IMG/VR virus record: IMGVR_UViG_3300032524_000350 | Location: 1-27,932 of that record | Source of the DNA: a virus | DNA length: 27,932 nucleotides | Reading direction: 5' to 3' (one strand) | Shown here: positions 15,406 to 23,827 of the stretch, piece after piece | Layout: the number at the start of each line of letters is the position of its first letter | Position numbering within the stretch: the first letter of the stretch is position 1 | Program-made: the position numbers and the translations under genes | Notes under the pieces: model-generated | What the model saw: the letters and a program-made list of their open reading frames with translations, nothing else | Told to the model about the DNA's origin: nothing | Databases searched by the model: none

Positions 15406-15793
15406 ACAAACTCAGAGACGTCGCGTCATCCTTGGGTTAAAGCCGCTGCACGGGGTGGCCGTGGAAAACCCTGCTGGGCCTGGCACACCGGATGTGAATT
15501 ACATTGACGGATGGATTGAGTTGAAGTGGCTTCGCCGGTGGAAGAGAAATGCTGAAACATCCCCGGTGCTAATTGACCACTATACCAACCAACAACGTCT
15601 CTGGATGCGCAGGCGGAGCCTGCGGGGTGGAAAGGCTTACCTACTATTACAGGTCGGCAAGGAGTGGCTGCTTTTCAAATATCCTGAATTGATGGAAGTT
15701 GGAAAAGTAACCAGATCGGAATTATACAAACTGTCGTATAAACATTGGCCCAATGGGTTGAAGAACGAGGAGCTGATCGATGCCATTACGTGA
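15398..15793 (+). CDS. PD-(D/E)XK nuclease (VRR-NUC / Holliday-junction-resolvase-like)
   Basis: The 131-residue protein shows the nuclease core: E23, then P-D at residues 31-32 (GTPDVNYIDG), and E41-L-K43 (WIELKWL). A following segment with Q and W (TNQQRLWMRR) and a strand pair (AYLLLQVGKEWLLF) complete the small PD-(D/E)XK fold. Phage proteins of this shape resolve branched DNA or degrade host DNA. It sits between replication genes, which suggests recombination or replication-intermediate processing. Confidence 0.78.
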   Translation: MSEQTQRRRVILGLKPLHGVAVENPAGPGTPDVNYIDGWIELKWLRRWKRNAETSPVLIDHYTNQQRLWMRRRSLRGGKAYLLLQVGKEWLLFKYPELMEVGKVTRSELYKLSYKHWPNGLKNEELIDAIT

Positions 15794-16109
15794 ACTTGAA
15801 CGCCTAACAAACGCGGAGACACTCGTTGTGTATCGCCGTCGGTTAGGTCTCACCCAGAAGGGAGCCGCCAAGCACTTTGGCGTTTGCCATGATATGTATT
15901 CCCGTTGGGAACGAGGACTTGACCCACGTGCCAAGCGGCAAAAGGTTCCAAACCTCAAGGACTATGAGGTTTGCCACCTTTATCGTCGCCGTAGCGGTAT
16001 GACGCAAAAGGCAGCCGCAGCGCAGATGGGTTGCTGCCGTCGGTGGTACAATCTTATGGAACGGGGGCTGGCACCAGTCGGAGACCTCATCGACAATTGG
16101 GAGGTCTAA
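15780..16109 (+). CDS. tandem helix-turn-helix DNA-binding protein
   Basis: The 109 residues contain two Cro/XRE-type helix-turn-helix units, residues 15-46 and 65-96. The units share 16 of 32 positions, including YRRR, GxTQK and ERG blocks. One polypeptide could therefore bind DNA as a built-in pseudo-dimer, giving an asymmetric or spaced operator. It starts inside the nuclease gene (ATG 15780) and ends at the stop just before the primase-helicase ATG. It is likely a transcription regulator or a replication-origin-binding factor; the operator is not identified. Confidence 0.8.
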   Translation: MPLRELERLTNAETLVVYRRRLGLTQKGAAKHFGVCHDMYSRWERGLDPRAKRQKVPNLKDYEVCHLYRRRSGMTQKAAAAQMGCCRRWYNLMERGLAPVGDLIDNWEV

Positions 16110-18476
16110 ATGTCCGCCATTAAGTTTCTTAAAAAGTGGGCACCAGAAGGCCCCTGGGTACTGACGTCCATACAAGTGGACAAGAAAGGTATCGACACCA
16201 AAACGTTTTACCCAAAGGATGAAGCGTCTTTGGTGGAGTGGCTCAAAGCATATAACAAAAAGCGCAATATTTACTTCCATGTCAACCCACCAATGCACGA
16301 TCTTAAAAAGAAGGCCAACCGCGAAGACATTAAGTCGGTTGACTTCTTACATGTAGATATCGACCCGGAACCCGACAGGGACTTGGATGAGGAACGGGAC
16401 CGTTGCCTGGGCCTTTTGACCACGGACTTGCCGAGGGGTGTACCCAAGCCTACCGTCATTATTTTCTCTGGTGGGGGATACCAAGGCTTTTGGAAATTGA
16501 AGCAGCCGATCCCGGTAAATGGCGACCTTGGGCTTGCGGAAGACGCCAAGCTCTACAACCAACAATTGGAATTGCTGTTCGGCGCTGATAACTGTCACAA
16601 CATCGACCGCATTATGCGCCTGCCCGGTACGATGAACATTCCCGATGCCCGTAAGTTAAAGAAGGGACGAAAAGAAGAACTGGCCAAGCTACTCTCATTC
16701 GAGGATAAGCATGTTTATGACCTAAAACAATTCACCAAGGCTGCCGCTGTGCAGATTGCTGGCGACGTTGGGTTCAGTGCGGGGGAAGAAATTAAGATCA
16801 GCGGTAACGTCGAACGCATCGCAGACCTGAGCGAGCTGGACCAGTGGGACGTGTCAGACAGAGTGAAGGTTATTATCGCCCAAGGGACGCACCCAGACCA
16901 GTTAAAGGAAGGCGACAATTCACGGTCGGCTTGGCTGTTCGATGCCGTGTGCCAATTGGTGCGGTCGGAAGTACCAGACGACGTTATCTTCTCAATTATT
17001 ACGGACCCCGAATTCGGCATTGCCGAAAGCGTGTTGGCCATGAAGTCCAATGCCGAGAAATATGCCATTCGCCAAATTGGCAAGGCCAAGGAGCATGCTA
17101 TCGATCCATGGCTGGTGAAGTTGAATGAGCAGCATGCTGTTATTGGTAACACCGGAGGTAAGTGCCGGGTGGTTGAAGAAACGATGGACCATGGCCTTAA
17201 CCGCACGACACTCACCCGGCAATCGTTCGAGGACTTCCGCAACCGCTATATGAACAAGACCATCCCTTGTGGGGAGGATGCACAAGGCAATCCAAAAATG
17301 ATGGCAGTGGGTAAGTGGTGGTTGTTGCATCCCAAGCGAAGGCAATTTGAGACCATCGTCTTTGCCCCAGGGAAAGAAATAAAGGGGGCATACAATTTAT
17401 GGAAAGGTTTTGCGTGTACAAGCCAACCGGGGGACTGTGGATTATTCCTCGACCATATTCATGATAATGTTTGCGCGGGCAACGAAGAAATATACAAGTA
17501 CCTTATGGGGTGGATGGCGAGATGCGTGCAAAAGCCGGACAACCCTGGGTACTCGGCGATCGTTCTTAAGGGTGGCAGGGGTATTGGTAAGTCATTTTTT
17601 GCCAAGGAATTTGGCAAGCTCTTTGGGCGGCATTTCCTGCAGGTTTCGAACAGCTCCCATCTTGTTGGTAATTTTAATGCCCACTTGCGCGATACATTGG
17701 TGGTATTTGCAGATGAAGCCTTTTATGCTAACGATAAAAAGCATGAAAGCGTTTTGAAAATGTTAATTTCTGAAGAAACAATCCCTATCGAAGCCAAGGG
17801 GGTTGACCTAGAAACAGCCCCTAATTACATACACCTAATCATGGCCTCTAATGATGACCATGTTATTCCTGCTGGGTTGGATGAGCGTCGGTTCCTGGTG
17901 TTGGAAGTTTTGACAACGAACAAAAAGGACACCAAGTATTTTAAAGCCATGACGGACCAGCTCGAAGGCGGTGGTCGGGAAGCATTGCTAAATTACTTAA
18001 TGGTATACGACCTGTCCGACTTCGACGTACGGACGGTGCCGGACACGGATGCGCTGCAAGAACAGAAATTGTTGAGCCTAAGCCCAGAGCAGGAATGGTG
18101 GTATCGCAAGTTGCAGGAGGGACGTTTAATCCAGCACCATACCACCTGGCAGGATGCCGTGTTGAAGGATGCGCTGGTTGATGACTACGTGGAAAACGCG
18201 CGACGGTTTAACATCAGCCGTCGTGGTACAGCTACCTCCTTGGGCAAATTCCTAAAGCGGGTTGTGCCCACCATAACGACGAAGCAACTCGTGGCCGAAT
18301 TCGAAGTTATGAGTGGGGATGGTTTCACGCGTATGGAAAAACGTCGCGCCTACCATTACCTCATCCCGACCTTAGAGCAGTGCCGAGCACGATGGGAAGA
18401 ATTATCCGGCAAGGAAAATTGGGATGCCCCAATTGAAACGCAAGAAGAACTTGGTAAGAATAAGGAGCCATTCTGA
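16110..18476 (+). CDS. Primase-helicase (AEP-like primase plus DUF5906/SF3-type helicase)
   Basis: The 788 residues combine two units. The N-terminal primase/polymerase part has FLHVDIDPE with D83 and D85 as metal ligands and NIDRIMRLPGTMN (about 163-175), a pattern of AEP-type RepB-like primases. The C-terminal part has Walker A GGRGIGKS (488-495), an acidic Walker B region (FADEAFY), and MASNDDHVIPAGLDERRFL, typical of DUF5906 phage helicases. It probably primes and unwinds at the phage replication fork. GGAGG sits just before ATG 16110. Confidence 0.88.
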   Translation: MSAIKFLKKWAPEGPWVLTSIQVDKKGIDTKTFYPKDEASLVEWLKAYNKKRNIYFHVNPPMHDLKKKANREDIKSVDFLHVDIDPEPDRDLDEERDRCLGLLTTDLPRGVPKPTVIIFSGGGYQGFWKLKQPIPVNGDLGLAEDAKLYNQQLELLFGADNCHNIDRIMRLPGTMNIPDARKLKKGRKEELAKLLSFEDKHVYDLKQFTKAAAVQIAGDVGFSAGEEIKISGNVERIADLSELDQWDVSDRVKVIIAQGTHPDQLKEGDNSRSAWLFDAVCQLVRSEVPDDVIFSIITDPEFGIAESVLAMKSNAEKYAIRQIGKAKEHAIDPWLVKLNEQHAVIGNTGGKCRVVEETMDHGLNRTTLTRQSFEDFRNRYMNKTIPCGEDAQGNPKMMAVGKWWLLHPKRRQFETIVFAPGKEIKGAYNLWKGFACTSQPGDCGLFLDHIHDNVCAGNEEIYKYLMGWMARCVQKPDNPGYSAIVLKGGRGIGKSFFAKEFGKLFGRHFLQVSNSSHLVGNFNAHLRDTLVVFADEAFYANDKKHESVLKMLISEETIPIEAKGVDLETAPNYIHLIMASNDDHVIPAGLDERRFLVLEVLTTNKKDTKYFKAMTDQLEGGGREALLNYLMVYDLSDFDVRTVPDTDALQEQKLLSLSPEQEWWYRKLQEGRLIQHHTTWQDAVLKDALVDDYVENARRFNISRRGTATSLGKFLKRVVPTITTKQLVAEFEVMSGDGFTRMEKRRAYHYLIPTLEQCRARWEELSGKENWDAPIETQEELGKNKEPF

Positions 18477-19048
18477 TGAGCACAGAAAAGGAGAAGTTGC
18501 TATTCAAGGGCAAGGTTTTGATGCAGCAGTTTTGCGAGATCAATAATATTGAAACCCCAAGACTTAATGTTTATAGCCGTGCAGAATGGCAGTTTGATAC
18601 ATGTGGGTATTACCGCCCTGGGAATATCCATATTTGCCCATCAAAGTGTGCTGCACCCGGCAGAGGCGGAAGGGCCTGGTCGTGGCCGGGATACTCGGTC
18701 GACCGGACGCCATATGGGGTTGTGCAGCATGAGCTGGGTCACCACGTGGATTGGTTGAAGGGTGATGACAAAGGAGCCTACTGGTCAAATTACAGCTCTG
18801 ATATGCGCAAGGAAACCGGGGAGCCAAAGCTCACAAACTATTGTCCCAACGATGCGGAATGGTTTGCAGAGATATTCCGGCTGTTCGTGACCAATCCCGG
18901 TATGTTACAGTTGATGCGACCACTAACCTACCAGAAACTTCTCGATGATGGGTTAGTGGCCCTCTTCTCCAATACCTGGGCTGAACGGTTAGGTGAAATG
19001 GAGGCTCCTGAACGCCACTTGAAGGCGGCATATAATAAAATAAAATAG
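18476..19048 (+). CDS. Zincin-type metallopeptidase-like protein
   Basis: The zinc-binding motif HELGHH spans residues 85-90. A downstream helix with E128 and E132 (AEWFAEIFRLF) could give the third ligand, as in gluzincin-type peptidases. The 190-residue protein has no signal peptide, so it would act in the cytoplasm. Cys residues around 43-58 may bind another metal. It starts in an ATG overlapping the primase stop. Its TAG stop belongs to the promoter cassette that follows. The substrate (host protein, toxin or phage protein) is unknown. Confidence 0.7.
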   Translation: MSTEKEKLLFKGKVLMQQFCEINNIETPRLNVYSRAEWQFDTCGYYRPGNIHICPSKCAAPGRGGRAWSWPGYSVDRTPYGVVQHELGHHVDWLKGDDKGAYWSNYSSDMRKETGEPKLTNYCPNDAEWFAEIFRLFVTNPGMLQLMRPLTYQKLLDDGLVALFSNTWAERLGEMEAPERHLKAAYNKIK

Positions 19049-19051
19049 GTG

Positions 19052-19080
19052 TTGCCTTTTGCGGGTAAATATGCGAGAAT
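19052..19080 (+). promoter_or_regulatory. promoter cassette copy 2 (sigma70-like, extended -10)
   Basis: TTGCCT (19052-19057) and GAGAAT (19075-19080) are 17 bases apart, with TGC directly before the -10 (extended -10). The following leader (19081-19109) contains TTAGAAAAGGAGAA, shared with copies 3 and 4. It begins right after a stop codon and drives the small gene at 19110. Confidence 0.75.
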
Positions 19081-19109
19081 GAGGTCTGGGTTAGAAAAGG
19101 AGAATTACG

Positions 19110-19319
19110 ATGTTGGACATGAAAATAAGTTTTTATCCAAAGGGTGATTTTAATTCCCCAATTTTTGTACACTCTTGTCAAGTAACAAACGATATACCCA
19201 GCGATGCTTTGGGTGAAAATGTTGTTGACGCAATGCATGAGTTTTGTAAATATCTAAACATTGACATATTTACTGCCATGAATTTAAATACCATAATTGA
19301 ATATGAAGAAGTAGAATAA
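19110..19319 (+). CDS. small hypothetical protein behind its own promoter
   Basis: The 69 residues start at ATG 19110, after TTAGAAAAGGAG. It is A+T-richer than its neighbours and encodes a protein with DALGENVVDAMHEFCKY, a helical middle, and an acidic C-terminus (IIEYEEVE). No family was recognised. Its stop TAA overlaps the ATG of the large unknown gene (TAATG). Low GC and its own promoter cassette suggest an accessory module. Confidence 0.6.
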   Translation: MLDMKISFYPKGDFNSPIFVHSCQVTNDIPSDALGENVVDAMHEFCKYLNIDIFTAMNLNTIIEYEEVE

Positions 19320-21367
19320 TGGCCCTCCCCTCAAAAATGACAACCGCTGAGCGCCCAAAGCAAGTTGATCACCTAGAAGTTGGGAATTGGTTTTGGGTGG
19401 CTGGGGATGAACCTAGCGACTACGGCCGCAAGAGCAATCCTTCTCCGGTTGATCCTCCTGCTAAAAAATATGCCTGGTTTGGGTGCATTACCCATGTTGG
19501 CTCGAACTATGTTAAAGTGCGCGAGCCAAAGAGTGATGGCGGGTATCACGAATGCCGTGTGCACTTCGACGACGTGGATGAGGAACTGCGGTACGAACCG
19601 GAACCAGAAATGGTTATTGACCGTACATTAATACATTACCAATGTGCTGTCAATAACCTCATGAACGAAGTCAAAGCTGTCACCGCTTCGCTTGGTGTTA
19701 GTAAGACTGCCATTACTGACCAGGTCGGTTCCGGTAATGGTACCGACCTGGCTGTGTTGTCGGAAACTGCTGACCCCAACATTCACAAGCAGGCTCTCAT
19801 TAAGGCCAAGGACGAAACCCTGCCGGAATTGTTCGAGAATATTAAACACGCCAACGTCGGCGTCGCCAAGTGGATGACCGCCGAAACCCTGCCAATGATG
19901 ATTGAGGCAGAGGGGCTGCAGGGTGCCATTGGGCAAATTGAAAAGCGCATCTTCAATATCTCGCTTTATGCTGGGCTGACCGAAGACGTTGTGCAGATAC
20001 GAGAAGGTGCCACCGGCTCCTACGAAGACCGGGTGCACCTCATGCAACGCAAAATGTATATGGACGAAGAATGCCTGGTGGATTATAAAGCTGGCGGTAT
20101 GGACATCCGCGATATTAAGGAATTCGACGAGTGGTTGTCCAAGCCAGAGAACATGGAACGCTGCCTGCCCTTCAATAAGTGCGCCGTCATATTCGAAGTG
20201 CGTCGCAACCGCAAGGAACGCAGCGCCGACAGCAATGCCCAGGCCTACATCAATATTCAACTGGCAGAGGCAGACAAACTTACCTTCCTTTATATTCGCA
20301 ACGGGGGAGCCTTATATCGCCTGTCCACGGATATCAAGTTCGAGGACAAGATGTTCCCAGACGTTGGAGCCTTTGATTTAACCAAGCCGATGATGGCCTC
20401 CACCTGGGGCAGAGGCGGTAAGAACTTCCTGATGCCCAAAGATGAATTCGACGAGATCACGAAGGAAAACAAAAAGAAGGAACGGCTGTGCAAGAAGTGG
20501 GAGAAGGACAATCCTTATCCAGTGTGGAAGAAGGAGAAGGTAAAGCAACCTGCCCCCGACACTGGTAAGTGGGATTTGAGTAAACATGGTTGGAATTATG
20601 CAAACCCTCATAGGGGTGGTGGTTTTGGTGGCAGGTCAAGTATTAATGGTTTCCGTGGGGATATGCACGATTACAAACCCTTCGACAGCACCAACGTTTA
20701 TTACGACGACGTGATGAAGGACATGGCCGAGGAAATGGAGAAGTTCAATCGCATTGCGCTGATCCTGCAGGGTGTGCTGGACCGTTCGCCGGTGCTGCAC
20801 CCGCATCCCAAAGCTGAAACCTGGAAACCGGAAGGCTTCGAACTCATCTTCAAGCTGGTGTACGATGCTAGCATGGTCCTCACCCACGGGGAAGCACCAT
20901 CGTTTGAAGAATATTGGGAGCGGGTAAATCTTCTTGCCGATAAGGACAGCGTGTTTATCGGGCAGCAGGATTATTGGGAAGAGAAAGAAGCTGTTAAGGA
21001 AAACAATCGACGCGACAACGATTATCGCGATCGCTCCGAGTATCGTGTTGAACGATATGCACCGTATGGTAATCCAGGCCCAGGCTTCGTCGCCAAACCG
21101 GCCAAGTGGCACCACCGGGTGAACAAGGCAACGTTCAGCTGGTTCCGGGAACGTCAGCGCCATCAGCGTTGGGGCGAAAGGGGCGACATCCAAACCCACA
21201 TTGTTATAAAACTAGAGCATCTGTTCAACGTGTCCGGTTATAAGAAGGGCGACTACAAACAATTCTTCCAAGACCCTCGCACCCGTTGCGATTACATCAA
21301 GTGGGCTCCGTTCCTGTTGGGCGCTGAGGATTATTTTGCTAGGTTGGAAAAGGAGAACCAGGACTAA
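19319..21367 (+). CDS. large uncharacterised phage protein
   Basis: The 682 residues have no motif I recognise. The N-terminal part (about 20-95) looks like a small beta domain with repeated aromatic and Gly-rich segments. Residues about 100-270 are mainly helical. Residues about 295-370 form a mixed alpha/beta core. A charged, Lys/Glu-rich helix follows (about 378-400), then a Gly-rich linker (about 431-445) and a Trp/Tyr/Arg-rich C-terminal domain. It shares the same TGATG/ATGA-style coupling with the genes around it. The neighbours, a sulfotransferase and a GHKL-like ATPase, do not reveal its function. Confidence 0.8.
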   Translation: MALPSKMTTAERPKQVDHLEVGNWFWVAGDEPSDYGRKSNPSPVDPPAKKYAWFGCITHVGSNYVKVREPKSDGGYHECRVHFDDVDEELRYEPEPEMVIDRTLIHYQCAVNNLMNEVKAVTASLGVSKTAITDQVGSGNGTDLAVLSETADPNIHKQALIKAKDETLPELFENIKHANVGVAKWMTAETLPMMIEAEGLQGAIGQIEKRIFNISLYAGLTEDVVQIREGATGSYEDRVHLMQRKMYMDEECLVDYKAGGMDIRDIKEFDEWLSKPENMERCLPFNKCAVIFEVRRNRKERSADSNAQAYINIQLAEADKLTFLYIRNGGALYRLSTDIKFEDKMFPDVGAFDLTKPMMASTWGRGGKNFLMPKDEFDEITKENKKKERLCKKWEKDNPYPVWKKEKVKQPAPDTGKWDLSKHGWNYANPHRGGGFGGRSSINGFRGDMHDYKPFDSTNVYYDDVMKDMAEEMEKFNRIALILQGVLDRSPVLHPHPKAETWKPEGFELIFKLVYDASMVLTHGEAPSFEEYWERVNLLADKDSVFIGQQDYWEEKEAVKENNRRDNDYRDRSEYRVERYAPYGNPGPGFVAKPAKWHHRVNKATFSWFRERQRHQRWGERGDIQTHIVIKLEHLFNVSGYKKGDYKQFFQDPRTRCDYIKWAPFLLGAEDYFARLEKENQD

Positions 21368-21627
21368 TGCTATTGATACCTGAAATTGAAACCGTCGTCA
21401 TCCTGGTACCAAGAGCCGGTTCTACCTCCATTAAACGGGCGGTGTTGGCAAAATACCCAGAAGCCATGATGATATATCGCCACATGGAGGCAGATGGGGT
21501 GCCGTTCGGATACGATAGATGGCGCAAAATTGGTGTGGTGCATAATCCGATTGATCGGCTATGCAGCCTCTATAAATACTTGAAAATTTTAATGGAAAAT
21601 ACGACCAAGCCTATATTGAGGCTATGA
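21367..21627 (+). pseudogene. N-terminal half of a frameshifted sulfotransferase-like gene
   Basis: The 86 residues contain a sulfotransferase PAPS-binding loop, PRAGSTS (15-21), and the second phosphate-binding region NPIDRLCSLY (60-69). The frame then runs into an out-of-frame stop at 21625-21627. A one-base shift near 21583-21591 (AAAATTTT tract) joins it to the next open frame, which reads NGKYDQAYIEAMRNS before the second gene's ATG. This matches how intact family members continue, from memory. It is therefore a single gene interrupted by a frameshift, unless the shift is programmed or a sequencing error. Translation could also restart at the ATGA overlap at 21624-21627. Confidence 0.65.
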
Positions 21628-21980
21628 GAAATAGTGTTCTAACTGATTTTTCAGAGTGGGTGCTGCATAACCAGATTGTCTTTACTAGTCCTTATGATCG
21701 AGCTGGGCTGGGTAGGTTCTTTCCTCGTTACACAAATAATCACCCAATGCCGGAAAACCAAAAAAGTCAATTTGTCTATTTACGTCCGGACCTCGGAACA
21801 AAGATTTTTAAATTTACCGAATTAGGTAAGATTGAAAAAGAATTGGGGATTAAATTACCCCACCATAATAAAAGTTCAGGTACCTTGTATTCTGGCCTAA
21901 CAGAAGAAGCAACTGAATATGTAAGACGGGTATTTAAATGGGATTTCGAAATTATGTTAGAAAAGGAGACCGAGAAATGA
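21624..21980 (+). pseudogene. C-terminal half of the frameshifted sulfotransferase-like gene
   Basis: The 118 residues include HNQIVFTSPYD and NQKSQFVYLRPDLGTKIFKF, segments usual in phage sulfotransferase-like proteins (a His/Gln-rich region followed by a RPDLG turn). It starts at ATG 21624, overlapping the stop of the upstream half. Without the upstream half it lacks the PAPS loop, so it cannot be an active sulfotransferase alone. It might work as a two-chain enzyme if both halves are made. Its end overlaps the GHKL gene. Confidence 0.65.
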
Positions 21981-23188
21981 TTACGTTTCAGAATGAAGGT
22001 TTGATCGACCTGCGAGCATTGAAGACCTTTGGCGTTTCGGCCAAGGACAATCCGTCGGCCATTGGGTACTTCGGCACCGGGCTCAAGTACGCCCTGGCGA
22101 TCCTTCTACGGGAAGGGTGCAAGGTGCACTTGTACCGTGGCAAGCGGAAATATACCTTCGCCGTGAAGCCTACCAAGATCAGGAACGATAAATTCCAAAT
22201 CATCACCATGAATGGGGAGGAGTTGGCATTTACCACCGCTCTCGGCAAGGACTGGGACTTGTGGCAAGCGTTCCGGGAACTGTGGTGTAACACCACCGAC
22301 GAACATGGTACGGTGGCCCAGGTGAAGTCCGTTGGTATGGCCGGTCATACCACCATCGTCGTGGAAGGGGAAGACTTCGAAGAGGTTTATGAAAACCGAG
22401 GCACAGTTATTCTTATCGATGAACCCCAACTCCGTCTTGACGGAGTAGAGGTTCGGTTTCGTCCCTCCGAATACCTGTACTATCGCGGTATCCGGGTGCA
22501 GAAGTTGCGGCAACCTAGCGTTGTGACCTACAACCTGACCCGATCAATTTCCCTCACCGAAGACCGTACCGTGAAATATTCGTGGGACCCTTTGAATATT
22601 CTCAAGAACGCCATCGTGCGTTGCACGGATGTTCGGTTCATCACCAAGGTGCTCACTGCCGACAAGGAAACCTACGAGCACAAGCTGGACTTCGAAGACC
22701 TTTCCCATCCTCCTGGCCCAATGTTCCTTTCGGCGGCTGAAGAACTTCGCGGTAAACGCAACATCAACGAAAGTGCCATGCGTATCTGCCGGGAAGCCAT
22801 GCGTAGAGAAATGGAAGAGCATCACTCCCAGGAACTGGAAGGGGTGCCGGCAACGCAGCTGGCTCGCGCCAAACAATTCTGCGAGGATATCAATATGTCG
22901 GTCAAGTCCTACACCCTCATCGTGGTGGATGGATTGGAAGGCACGGACAAATGGATTTGCGAAGACCGAAAGATATTCCTTACCCCGGAGCTGTTTGTTG
23001 AGGGAACGTACTCACTCACTACTGCCCTGATAAGAGCAGTATTGAGCTCGGACGGTTCAATGACCTCGGTCGACCGCTTGATCAAACGTCTTATGACCTT
23101 GGGCGAAAAGGTTAATGGCGAGCCGCTTGATGGCGAACGTAGCGTTGGCAAGCAACCGGCTGGCAATGGCGATGAAATTCCATTTTAA
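21977..23188 (+). CDS. GHKL-like ATPase with SSB-type C-terminal tail
   Basis: The N-terminal region has IGYFGTGLKYALAILLREG (G33-T34-G35-L36-K37), resembling the Gly-rich lid motif of GHKL ATPases (gyrase/MutL/histidine-kinase fold), after an NEGLIDLRALKTFGVS stretch seen in phage ATP-binding proteins. The 403 residues end in GNGDEIPF, an acidic IPF tail like that of SSB proteins and the protein at 5-451. ATG 21977 (after AAAAGGAG) overlaps the previous stop. The ATPase assignment is tentative; DNA or replisome contact through the tail is an inference. Confidence 0.6.
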   Translation: MITFQNEGLIDLRALKTFGVSAKDNPSAIGYFGTGLKYALAILLREGCKVHLYRGKRKYTFAVKPTKIRNDKFQIITMNGEELAFTTALGKDWDLWQAFRELWCNTTDEHGTVAQVKSVGMAGHTTIVVEGEDFEEVYENRGTVILIDEPQLRLDGVEVRFRPSEYLYYRGIRVQKLRQPSVVTYNLTRSISLTEDRTVKYSWDPLNILKNAIVRCTDVRFITKVLTADKETYEHKLDFEDLSHPPGPMFLSAAEELRGKRNINESAMRICREAMRREMEEHHSQELEGVPATQLARAKQFCEDINMSVKSYTLIVVDGLEGTDKWICEDRKIFLTPELFVEGTYSLTTALIRAVLSSDGSMTSVDRLIKRLMTLGEKVNGEPLDGERSVGKQPAGNGDEIPF

Positions 23189-23197
23189 GGAGCTATT

Positions 23198-23827
23198 ATG
23201 AAACACGAAATACTGAAGCCAGAAGATTGCGATTGTCATGAAAACCGTCCTTACGTGGGGCACACTTGCATGGTTTGCGAGGGTGGGTTAGCGGTTTGCA
23301 AGCACTGCGGTCATTATGAAAGCCAGTTGGATGATAACTCGGAATGTTATGGCCATCTTACTGCTACCATGGCCAACATCGGCGAATTCCACACCGCCTT
23401 CGGCATACCAAATGCGCCCAAGCCGAGCCTGCCAGGTTATCGGCGGGAAGTGCGGGACTGGCTGAGCTGGTACTTCGGGAAACTGCGGACCCTGGCCGCC
23501 ATCATGCACGGCGACGCCAAAGTGAAAGAAGGCGACAACACCCTGATCATCCGCATGCAACTTATGACCGAGGAACTGGCCGAGGTTTGTGAGGCAATGC
23601 GGGACGGCGATTTGCACGGCACCTTGCACGAGCTCACTGACCTTTCGTACGTCGTGGAAGGCACCTTCCTTTCCCTGGGCTTACAGGATCATTTCCTTCC
23701 CGCCCATAAGGCCATCCACGAAGCGAACATGTCCAAGCTGGTCGACGGCAAGCCGGTGGTGGACGAAGCGGGTCGAGTGCAAAAAGGCCCAGACTTCAAA
23801 AAGGCAGATATGGGAGAAGTGTTTTGA
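23198..23827 (+). CDS. zinc-ribbon plus MazG-like pyrophosphohydrolase
   Basis: The first 50 residues carry Cys pairs (C11/C13, C24/C27, C34/C37, C50) of a treble-clef or ribbon-like zinc site. Residues about 100-180 hold a MazG/PRA-PH pattern: TEELAEVCEA (ExxE), then LHELTDLSYV (ExxD), and a final HKAIHEANMSKL helix. These all-alpha enzymes hydrolyse nucleoside triphosphates to monophosphates. It is the second MazG-like gene in the window. AAGGAG precedes ATG 23198. A TTG at the end overlaps the next gene. Confidence 0.82.
   Translation: MKHEILKPEDCDCHENRPYVGHTCMVCEGGLAVCKHCGHYESQLDDNSECYGHLTATMANIGEFHTAFGIPNAPKPSLPGYRREVRDWLSWYFGKLRTLAAIMHGDAKVKEGDNTLIIRMQLMTEELAEVCEAMRDGDLHGTLHELTDLSYVVEGTFLSLGLQDHFLPAHKAIHEANMSKLVDGKPVVDEAGRVQKGPDFKKADMGEVF

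Noticed and set aside
19628-20260. Long minus-strand frame (210 codons) inside the 682-residue gene
   Set aside because: Antisense shadow of a long coupled gene; no ribosome-binding site and no protein pattern of its own.
21580-21591. Programmed -1 frameshift site in the sulfotransferase gene
   Set aside because: The tract does not fit the classic X-XXY-YYZ slippery heptamer in the reading frame, so I keep a plain frameshift or sequencing error as the main reading.
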